Below, piece by piece: positions 1 through 5,316 of a DNA stretch of 9,048 nucleotides. The stretch spans positions 1 through 9,048 of the forward strand of contig DATDAH010000300.1 of assembly GCA_036525535.1 (NCBI GenBank), written 5' to 3'. How positions within the stretch are numbered: the stretch's first letter is position 1; every line of letters starts with the position of its first letter. This DNA comes from DATDAH01 sp036525535. GTDB taxonomy: Bacteria > Actinomycetota > Acidimicrobiia > Acidimicrobiales > DATDAH01. The notes below the pieces were generated by a model. The model was not told the origin of the DNA. It saw nothing but the letters and a program-made list of their open reading frames with translations, and made no database searches. The translations under genes and the position numbers were made by a program.

Positions 1-196
1 AGACGCCAAGTGGTCCGAGCAGGAGCAGGCCGAGTACGAGCAGCAGATGGCGCAACAGCCGGCTCCGGCACCAGCGCCGGCTCCCGCGCCCGCGGGTGAC
101 GCGGCCGAGCTGCAGCAGCTGGCCGACCTCCACGCCCAGGGCATCCTCACCGACGAGGAGTTCGCGGCCAAGAAGGCTCAGATCCTCGGGATCTGA
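1..196 (+). CDS. SHOCT-domain protein, C-terminal part
   Basis: This is the 3' end of a gene that enters from the left edge; the reading frame starts at base 2 and stops at TGA 194-196. The visible 64 residues begin with a charged Gln/Glu-rich stretch, pass through an alternating Pro-Ala linker, and end in a SHOCT (short C-terminal) domain with the hallmark LADLHAQGILTDEEFAAKKA pattern. SHOCT domains are about 30 residues long, sit at the C-terminus of many otherwise unrelated bacterial proteins and are thought to mediate oligomerisation or membrane-proximal interactions. The function of the missing N-terminal part cannot be inferred. The methyltransferase gene begins 10 bases after its stop, so the two may share a transcript. 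Confidence 0.88.
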   Translation, partial: DAKWSEQEQAEYEQQMAQQPAPAPAPAPAPAGDAAELQQLADLHAQGILTDEEFAAKKAQILGI

Positions 197-206
197 CCGC
201 CGTCCG

Positions 207-986
207 GTGAGCGCCGGCGACGACCAGTACGCCGACCTCGCCGCCGAGTACCACTGGCTCCACGACCCATTGTCCCTGCGCGTCGGGACGCGCACGCCCG
301 GGGTCCAGGCCACGATCGCGCGACTGGCCGACGGCGCCCGCGTGCTGGACGCCGCCTGCGGCATCGGGGTCGACACGCTGTCGCTGCACCGTCGGGGCTT
401 CCGGGTCACCGCCACCGACGCCAGCGCCTCGATGGTCGACGAGTGTCGGCGACGCCTGGCTGCCGAAGACGCTCCCGTACCCGTCCTGGCCTGCCGCTGG
501 GCCGACCTTCCCGATCGGTTCGGGCCGGTGTTCGACGCCGTGCTCTGCACCGGGAACTCGCTGGCCCACGCCCCGTCCGCGATCGCCCGGCGAGAGGCTC
601 TGGCCGCCTTTGCCGAGGTCCTGCTGCCCGGCGGCATCCTCATCCTGGACTCCCAGGACTGGGGGGTCGTCCACGCCGCCGGTAGCTACCACGACGCCGA
701 TCCCCTGGTCGTGACCCGGGCCGGAGCCCGGTGCCGGCGCACCTTCGACTGGCGGGTTCCCGAAGAATTCGGTGAGCCGGTCGTGCTCGAGATCACCCTG
801 TTCGTCGACGGGGAGCCCCACTCCAGCCACGAAGTGGTGTTCCGGCCGTTCGCCACCGACGAACTGGTTGAGGACGTCGAGGCGGCCGGGTTTGGCGCCA
901 TCGACGTCGTCCAGATCCCGGGTGACGACGGGTATGCCGTGACCGCCATCCGAAAGGCGAAGTCACCCGGCGTGGGTGACGCCTGA
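207..986 (+). CDS. class I SAM-dependent methyltransferase, GNMT-like
   Basis: A 259-aa protein is read from GTG 207. The frame stays open upstream, but that part overlaps the SHOCT gene, so GTG 207 just after its stop is preferred; no clear Shine-Dalgarno sequence is present. The Rossmann-fold SAM-binding motif I is VLDAACGIGVDTL (residues 46-58). It is followed by the acidic motif II region (VTATDAS, about 67-73) and the post-motif FDAVLCTGNSLAH with a later LLPGGILILDSQDW. The VLDAACG-GVD, FDAV-C-GNS-AH and GG-LILD pattern resembles glycine/sarcosine N-methyltransferases, which methylate small amines with S-adenosylmethionine. The substrate here is unknown and could be another small molecule. 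The protein is predicted to be cytosolic. The arylsulfatase starts 27 bases downstream, suggesting co-transcription. The methyltransferase assignment is firm; the GNMT resemblance is from memory of family motifs. Confidence 0.88.
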   Translation: MSAGDDQYADLAAEYHWLHDPLSLRVGTRTPGVQATIARLADGARVLDAACGIGVDTLSLHRRGFRVTATDASASMVDECRRRLAAEDAPVPVLACRWADLPDRFGPVFDAVLCTGNSLAHAPSAIARREALAAFAEVLLPGGILILDSQDWGVVHAAGSYHDADPLVVTRAGARCRRTFDWRVPEEFGEPVVLEITLFVDGEPHSSHEVVFRPFATDELVEDVEAAGFGAIDVVQIPGDDGYAVTAIRKAKSPGVGDA

Positions 987-1013
987 TCCTGGCCAGCACG
1001 CGACCCTGAGCCC

Positions 1014-3377
1014 ATGGCCTCGGACATCTCGCGTAGCTCATTGCCGATCCCCACCCGGAAGCACGTCGGTCTCACGACCTACGACGCCAAGGACCCCGAC
1101 ACCAGCTTCCCGCCCATCGAGCCGTTGCACCCTCCCAAGGGGGCACCCAACGTGCTCATCGTGCTCCTCGACGATGTCGGTTTCGGCGCGGCGGCCACCT
1201 TCGGCGGGCTCATCGACACGCCCACCGCCGACCGCCTGGCCGCGGGCGGCCTGAGGTACACCCGGTTCCACACGACCGCGCTCTGTGCGCCCACCCGTCA
1301 GGCCCTGCTCACCGGCCGGAACCACCACTCCGTGGGCATGGGCACCGTCACCGAGCTGGCCACCGCGGCCCCCGGGTACAGCTCGGTTCGGCCCGACACC
1401 GCCGCACCGCTCGCCGACACCCTGCGCATGAATGGCTACTCCACCGCGCAGTTCGGCAAGTGCCATGAGGTCCCGGTCTGGCAGTCCAGCCCGATGGGGC
1501 CGTTCACCCAGTGGCCGACGGGTAGTGGCTTCCAGTACTTCTACGGTTTCATCGGGGGCGAGACCAACCAGTACTACCCCGCCATCTACGAGGGGACCAC
1601 CCCGCTCGAGCCGGCGACCACTCCCGAAGAGGGGTACCACTTCACCGAGGACATGACCGACAAGGCCATCGCCTGGGTTCGCCAGCAGCGCTCGCTCATG
1701 ACCGACCGGCCCTTCTTCATGTACTACGCGCCAGGGGCGACCCACGCCCCCCACCAAGTCCCGCCGGAGTGGGCCGACAGGTACAAGGGCCGCTTCGACG
1801 ACGGCTGGGACGCAACCCGCGAGGCCATCTTCGCCCGGCAGAAGGACCTGGGGGTCATCCCCGCCGACGCCCAGCTCACCGCCCGGCCGGCCGAGATCCC
1901 CGCCTACGACGACATGCCCGACGAGCTCAAGCCGGTCCTGGCCCGGCAAATGGAGATCTACGCCGGCTTCCTGGAGCACACCGACCACCACGTCGGCCGG
2001 CTCATCGACGCCCTCGAGGACATGGACGTGCTCGACGAGACGCTCGTCTTCTACATCATCGGCGACAACGGTGCGTCCGCCGAGGGCCAGATCAACGGAA
2101 CCTTCAACGAGATGCTGAGCCTCAACGGTGCCGGGGCTCTGGAGACCCCGGAGTTCATGGCCTCCCACATCGACGACTTCGGCGGGCCGGAGGCCTACAA
2201 CCACTACGCGGTGGGCTGGTCCCACGCCATGTGCACGCCCTACCAGTGGACCAAGCAGGTCGCCTCGCACTGGGGCGGGACCCGCAACGGCACCATCGTG
2301 CACTGGCCCAACGGCTTCACGGCCAAGGGCGAGGTGCGCGATCAGTTCCACCACGTCATCGACCTCGCCCCCACGGTGCTCGAGGCCGCCGGCATCGCCG
2401 AGCCCACATTCGTCAACGGCATCCAGCAGCAGCCCATCGAAGGCGTGAGCATGCTCTACACGTTCGCCGACCCTGACGGCGGTGAGCGGCGGGAGACCCA
2501 GTACTTCGAGATGTTCTGCAACCGGGGGATCTACCACCGAGGCTGGACGGCGGTCACACGCCACTCGACACCGTGGGACATGAGCGCGCCGATGCCCGGC
2601 TTCGACGACGACAGCTGGGAGCTCTACGACACCAACACCGACTGGACCCAGGCCCACGACCTGTCCGCCGAGCACCCCGACAAGCTCCACGAGCTGCAGC
2701 GCCTGTTCCTCATCGAGGCCACCAAGTACAACGTGCTGCCGCTGGACGACCGTCGGGTCGAGCGGTTCAACTCCGACCTGGCCGGCCGGCCGACGCTCGT
2801 CCACGGGACGTCCCAACTGCTCTACGGGAACATGGGACGACTGTCGGAGAACTCCGTCCTCAACATGAAGAACAAGTCACACTCGGTCACGGCCGAGATC
2901 GAGGTGAGCGATGCCAAGGGCCAGGGCGTGATCATCGCCCAGGGCGGCGCCTTCGCCGGGTGGTCGCTGTACCTCGTCGACGGGTGCCTGAAGTACTGCC
3001 ACAATCTGGCCGGGCTGGCCCGGTTCGTCGTCACCGCCACCGAACCGGTGCCTGATGGCACCCACCAGGTGCGGATGGAGTTCGCCTACGACGGCGGCGG
3101 GTTGGCCAAGGGCGGCGACATCGCGCTCTTCGTCGACGGCGCCAAGGTGGGCGAGGGGCGGGCCGATGCCACCGTGCCGATGGTCTACTCCGCCGACGAG
3201 ACCTGCGACATCGGTGAGGACACCGGGTCCGCGGTCAGCGACGAGTACACGTCGGCCACCAGCCGCTTCACCGGCAAGGTCCACTGGGCCCAGCTCGACA
3301 TCGACGAGGCGGCCGAGGACGTCGACCACCTGATCGACCCCGACGAGCGCCTGCGGGTGGTCATGGCCCGCCAATAG
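1014..3377 (+). CDS. arylsulfatase (formylglycine-dependent sulfatase family)
   Basis: This 787-aa sulfatase hydrolyses sulfate esters. The modification signature C-A-P-T-R lies at residues 91-95, with Cys91 as the residue converted to formylglycine. Metal and active-site residues are visible in the expected order: Asp53-Asp54 (LLDDVG), Lys149 and His151 in a G-K-C-H-E motif, His244 (THAPH), Asp351-Asn352 (GDNG), and Lys414 followed by GG-T-R. The sulfatase fold covers roughly residues 44-500. The C-terminal 190 residues look like the beta-sandwich domain carried by long actinobacterial and pseudomonad AtsA-type enzymes. The length matches the mycobacterial AtsA/AtsD class as I remember it. 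No signal peptide is visible, so it is probably cytosolic. No formylglycine-generating enzyme is encoded in the window. ATG 1014 is the first credible start, 27 bases after the methyltransferase stop. The natural substrate is unknown. Confidence 0.95.
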   Translation: MASDISRSSLPIPTRKHVGLTTYDAKDPDTSFPPIEPLHPPKGAPNVLIVLLDDVGFGAAATFGGLIDTPTADRLAAGGLRYTRFHTTALCAPTRQALLTGRNHHSVGMGTVTELATAAPGYSSVRPDTAAPLADTLRMNGYSTAQFGKCHEVPVWQSSPMGPFTQWPTGSGFQYFYGFIGGETNQYYPAIYEGTTPLEPATTPEEGYHFTEDMTDKAIAWVRQQRSLMTDRPFFMYYAPGATHAPHQVPPEWADRYKGRFDDGWDATREAIFARQKDLGVIPADAQLTARPAEIPAYDDMPDELKPVLARQMEIYAGFLEHTDHHVGRLIDALEDMDVLDETLVFYIIGDNGASAEGQINGTFNEMLSLNGAGALETPEFMASHIDDFGGPEAYNHYAVGWSHAMCTPYQWTKQVASHWGGTRNGTIVHWPNGFTAKGEVRDQFHHVIDLAPTVLEAAGIAEPTFVNGIQQQPIEGVSMLYTFADPDGGERRETQYFEMFCNRGIYHRGWTAVTRHSTPWDMSAPMPGFDDDSWELYDTNTDWTQAHDLSAEHPDKLHELQRLFLIEATKYNVLPLDDRRVERFNSDLAGRPTLVHGTSQLLYGNMGRLSENSVLNMKNKSHSVTAEIEVSDAKGQGVIIAQGGAFAGWSLYLVDGCLKYCHNLAGLARFVVTATEPVPDGTHQVRMEFAYDGGGLAKGGDIALFVDGAKVGEGRADATVPMVYSADETCDIGEDTGSAVSDEYTSATSRFTGKVHWAQLDIDEAAEDVDHLIDPDERLRVVMARQ

Positions 3378-3384
3378 CGGGACA

Positions 3385-3434
3385 TCAGTCCAGGGTGCCG
3401 ACGAAGCACTCCAGGGCCTTGCAGGCCTTGGTCG
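3385..3434 (-). pseudogene. remnant of a CYTH-domain gene C-terminus
   Basis: Read on the minus strand, 3432 to 3385 encodes TKACKALECFVGTLD followed by TGA. The end of the globular domain of the intact CYTH gene at 4445-5212 reads TKTRKALEFFAGTLTD. At the DNA level, 3392-3434 and 4455-4497 differ at only 5 of 43 positions by my count. Upstream on the minus strand the frame meets a TAA within four codons and the similarity stops, so this is a fragment without a gene body. It ends in a stop at the point where the intact gene instead runs on into a long tail, which suggests that the ancestral protein stopped here. It lies just after the sulfatase stop and is best explained as debris of a local duplication. 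Confidence 0.7.
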
Positions 3435-3551
3435 ATTACGGCGACCCCGAGGCCACCAGCTTGGGCGGGACGTGCACCGGGACCTGGGCGACGACCGGTA
3501 CGCCGTGGTCGCCCGCCGCCCACCGACCGGGTCCGCCCTAGGATCGGCCGG
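3435..3551. other. non-coding stretch between CYTH remnant and yggT-like gene
   Basis: No complete gene is seen in these 117 bases. One + frame at 3481-3522 reads DLGDDRYAVVARRP, which resembles the last strand of many class I methyltransferases, including IPGDDGYAVTAIRK near the end of the methyltransferase in this window. It may be another decayed fragment, but the match is short and could be chance. The 3' end carries the ribosome-binding site of the next gene (AGGA 3540-3543). Confidence 0.4.
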
Positions 3552-4001
3552 GTGACCCAGCCCACGTCCCCGCCCCCTTCCCAGCCCGCTCCCCAGACCA
3601 CGACCCGGACTCTCCCCAAGGACTCCTCGATGGTTGCCGGCCTGCGCCTGGCCAAGATCCTGCCGTGGCTGGTGTACCTCTACCTGCTGCTCGAGGTCAT
3701 CGTCCTGACCCTGGCGTTCTTCCTCCTGCTGTTCAACGCCAGCACCGACGCCGAGTTCACCCAGTGGGTCTACCGGAGCGCGGACCGGGCGCTGGAGCCG
3801 TTCCGGGGCATCTTCCCATCAGCCACCGCGGACAACGGCTCGGTCCTCGACTTCGCGGTCCTCTTCGCCATCATCGTCTACGGCATCCTGGCCATGCTCG
3901 CCCAGAGCCTTATCCACTGGATCGACCGCAAGATCTTCGAGGAGAGGGCGAAGGCCCGCTGGCTGGCCGAGGGCACCACGAACACCCCACCACCGGGTTG
4001 A
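3552..4001 (+). CDS. YggT-family integral membrane protein
   Basis: This 149-aa protein has a Pro/Thr-rich cytosolic N-terminus (about residues 1-28) and a long hydrophobic segment (about 33-62, beginning LAKILPWLV). A conserved-looking loop, W-V-Y-R-S-A-D-R-A-L-E-P-F-R-G-I-F-P, follows, then a second membrane segment (about 96-120) and a basic, charged C-terminus. The loop with R-A-L-E-P-F-R followed by Pro and the two-helix layout fit the YggT family, small membrane proteins linked in other bacteria to cell shape, division or osmotic tolerance; the role here is unknown. GTG 3552 is chosen because AGGA (3540-3543) lies 8 bases upstream. ATG 3630 (Met27) is an alternative, but it would leave that RBS unused. 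A hairpin overlaps the stop codon, and a broken second copy of the 5' half follows directly. Confidence 0.75.
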   Translation: MTQPTSPPPSQPAPQTTTRTLPKDSSMVAGLRLAKILPWLVYLYLLLEVIVLTLAFFLLLFNASTDAEFTQWVYRSADRALEPFRGIFPSATADNGSVLDFAVLFAIIVYGILAMLAQSLIHWIDRKIFEERAKARWLAEGTTNTPPPG

Positions 4002-4021
4002 GGCGGACAGTCGTCCGCCTC
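4000..4021 (+). terminator. hairpin overlapping the yggT-like stop codon
   Basis: A perfect 9-bp inverted repeat, GAGGCGGAC (4000-4008) and GTCCGCCTC (4013-4021), encloses the 4-base loop AGTC. It begins inside the TGA stop (3999-4001). It has the stem strength of a terminator but no T-run on either side, so it could be a Rho-independent terminator of the U-poor type reported in actinobacteria, or an mRNA 3'-end stabiliser. It lies at the junction between the intact gene and its broken copy, so it may also mark the duplication joint. Confidence 0.5.
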
Positions 4022-4210
4022 TAGGAGTCTGACCCGTTCCCCACCCTGGCCAAGGACCCTCCGACGGTCACCGGGCTACGCCTGGCCAAGATCCTTCCGT
4101 GGCTGGTCCTCGCCTACCTGCTGCTGGGGGACATCGGGCTCACGCTGGCCTCCTTCCTCCTGCTGTTCAACGCCGGCACCCATGCCGAGGTCACGTAGTG
4201 GGTCGACCGC
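4022..4210 (+). pseudogene. truncated duplicate of the YggT-family gene
   Basis: From about 4052 this stretch translates in one frame as AKDPPTVTGLRLAKILPWLV and onward, matching residues of the intact gene at 3552. By my hand alignment 38 of 54 positions are identical across the first membrane helix and into the loop. The frame hits TAG at 4196-4198 where the parent has Gln (T-Q-W-V becomes T-stop-W-V). Similarity fades soon after, at the edge of the tandem repeat array. The RBS region is also copied (CTAGGA near 4020), but the parent's GTG start has become CTG and part of the Pro-rich N-terminus is missing. The internal Met27 codon is ACG here. It cannot make the YggT protein. Its antisense strand is read as the last part of the CYTH-domain gene. 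Confidence 0.88.
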
Positions 4211-5212
4211 CGCACTGTCCGGAGCACTGCCGCTGCCCGGAGCACTGACGGGAGCACTGCCGCTGCCCGGAGCACTGCCGCTGCCCGGAGCACTGCCGCT
4301 GACCGGAGCACTGCCGCTGACCGGAGCACTGACCGGAGCACTGCCGCTGACCGGAGCACTGACTGGAGCACTGCCGCTGACCGGAGCACTGACCGGAGCA
4401 CTGCCGCTGACCGGAGCACTGACCGGAGCTCTCGAGCTGGACCCGTGGTCGGTCAGGGTGCCGGCGAAGAACTCCAGCGCCTTGCGGGTCTTGGTCGCCT
4501 GCTCCCCTTCGAGGTCGATCCCCCGCTCGGACAGGAAGGCCCGGGCCTCGCCCCCGATCTGGAGGGCCATGTCCGGCGTGCCCTTGGTCGACAGCTCGAG
4601 GATCCGGGTGCCGTCGGGGAAGAGCCAGAGCTCAGCCACCAGCTTGCGGTTCAGACCCTCGGGCCGGGCCCGCAGCTTCAGTACCAGAAGCGGCCCCAGG
4701 ACCGCCAGGTCCTCGAGGGCCGGGCCGTCCGGGGTGTGGTCGGCCAGGAAGGCCCGCTGGCCCTTCGAGAAGAGCTTGCGGATGGGCTTGCCACCGAGGA
4801 GCGTCGGCCGCACCATCGGCTTGGCCAGCGCGTGCTTGTAGGACGCCGAGCAGACGAAGCCGCCGGGCAGGGCATCGACCTCGACCACGACGTCGGGATC
4901 GGCTCGGAGCGAGTCGGGCAGCTCCGAGGGCACCACCGGCCGCAGCTTCACCGTCGAGTCGTCCCCTTTGCGTTGGCCCCGGCGGGCCCGCACGACGATC
5001 CCGCGCCCGTCCAGGGCGAGGTCGGGGGTGTCGAAGAAGAAGACCTGTCGGATCTCGGCTTCGAGGGGGTCGAGGCCGAGCTCCGCCGCCGCCGACCGAT
5101 AGTCGCTGTCGGGGACGGTCAGCTTCAGCTCGACGCTGTCGGCATCCTCGAGGAGGCCGAGCATCTCGCCGAGCTCCGCGTCGCTGAGCTTCGGGGTCGC
5201 AGGACTGGGCAT
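4076..5212 (-). CDS. CYTH-domain protein with an unusual low-complexity C-terminal tail
   Basis: A 378-aa protein is read from ATG 5212. Residues about 25-254 look like a CYTH (triphosphate tunnel) domain: VELKL (27-31, a variant of the ExExK signature with the first Glu absent), FFFDTPDLALDGRGIVVRAR (58-77), STVKLRP (86-92), and later basic and acidic strands such as LVLKLRA and VAELWLFPDG. Family members bind polyphosphate-type substrates (thiamine triphosphatases, class IV adenylate cyclases, inorganic triphosphatases); the specific activity is not predictable. After about residue 255 the protein changes character. Residues about 263-331 are Ala-Pro-Val-Ser and Gly-Ser repeats encoded by the tandem array, and residues about 339-378 are the antisense reading of the broken yggT copy. 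AGGGGA lies directly against the ATG with no spacer, so it is unlikely to act as an RBS. A leaderless start is possible (TAGAAC ending 6 bases before ATG). Confidence 0.82.
   Translation of the reverse strand: MPSPATPKLSDAELGEMLGLLEDADSVELKLTVPDSDYRSAAAELGLDPLEAEIRQVFFFDTPDLALDGRGIVVRARRGQRKGDDSTVKLRPVVPSELPDSLRADPDVVVEVDALPGGFVCSASYKHALAKPMVRPTLLGGKPIRKLFSKGQRAFLADHTPDGPALEDLAVLGPLLVLKLRARPEGLNRKLVAELWLFPDGTRILELSTKGTPDMALQIGGEARAFLSERGIDLEGEQATKTRKALEFFAGTLTDHGSSSRAPVSAPVSGSAPVSAPVSGSAPVSAPVSGSAPVSAPVSGSAPVSGSAPGSGSAPGSGSAPVSAPGSGSAPDSAAVDPLRDLGMGAGVEQQEEGGQREPDVPQQQVGEDQPRKDLGQA
4221..4424. repeat. composite tandem array of 18-bp and 12-bp units
   Basis: Thirteen head-to-tail units all start with GGAGCACTG. 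Eight are 18 bp (GGAGCACTGCCGCTGMCC, M being A or C) and five are 12 bp (GGAGCACTGACC, with ACG and ACT variants). By unit length the order is 18, 12, 18, 18, 18, 18, 12, 18, 12, 18, 12, 18, 12, so the right half is a 30-bp higher-order period repeated four times. The three leftmost 18-mers and the next one share variants (CCC versus ACC), pointing to stepwise expansion. A partial unit (GGAGCTCTCGAG) follows. All unit lengths are multiples of three, so copy-number changes keep the CYTH reading frame, where the units encode Gly-Ser-Ala-Pro and Val-Ser-Ala-Pro stretches. There are no unique spacers, so this is not a CRISPR array. Confidence 0.95.
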
Positions 5213-5316
5213 TCCCCTGTTCTACGCCCTTGCGCGGGGGTCGTGCTCACCCCAGCGGGGTGAACCCGTCGTGGACGGCTCGGAGCGGCAACGGCCAACG
5301 CGGTAATGATGGCGCG
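5213..5316. promoter_or_regulatory. divergent intergenic region with candidate leaderless promoters
   Basis: This gap separates the minus-strand CYTH gene (start 5212) from the + strand MFS gene (start 5317). On the + strand, TAATGA (5304-5309) lies 7 bases before GTG 5317. On the minus strand, TAGAAC (5224 to 5219) lies 6 bases before ATG 5212. Both fit a -10 element placed so that transcription would begin at the start codon, a common leaderless arrangement in actinobacteria. No convincing -35 was seen for either, and neither start has a usable Shine-Dalgarno sequence. The -10 matches are imperfect, so this is an inference from geometry. Confidence 0.4.
5247..5263. promoter_or_regulatory. 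palindrome between divergent genes, possible operator
   Basis: TCACCCC (5247-5253) and GGGGTGA (5257-5263) are perfect 7-bp inverted arms around AGC. The site lies between the two candidate divergent promoters, upstream of both -10-like elements. Its position suits a repressor or activator site serving both genes, but no regulator is encoded nearby. GC-rich palindromes of this size can also arise by chance. Confidence 0.3.

Noticed and set aside
1038..2816. A 592-codon minus-strand frame opposite the sulfatase
   Set aside because: Long antisense frames are common opposite GC-rich genes. Its composition is Gly/Val/His/Asp-rich with no domain, while the sulfatase on the + strand has every catalytic motif.
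4114..4419. A second minus-strand frame through the array (LRSAAVL repeats)
   Set aside because: It is another shadow of the repeat units. The CYTH frame is continuous with a recognisable domain, and this one is not.
4221..4424. Possible CRISPR array
   Set aside because: The units abut with no unique spacers and there are no cas genes. It is a minisatellite.
4182..4841. A 219-codon + strand frame with GAL-PLTGAL repeats over the tandem array
   Set aside because: It is antisense to the CYTH domain and is open only because the repeat units and GC-rich codons lack stops in several frames. It has no domain or RBS support.
5230..5316. Upstream TTG 5230 start for the MFS transporter
   Set aside because: It would add 29 non-family residues and cover the divergent promoter region; GTG 5317 gives a normal MFS N-terminus.
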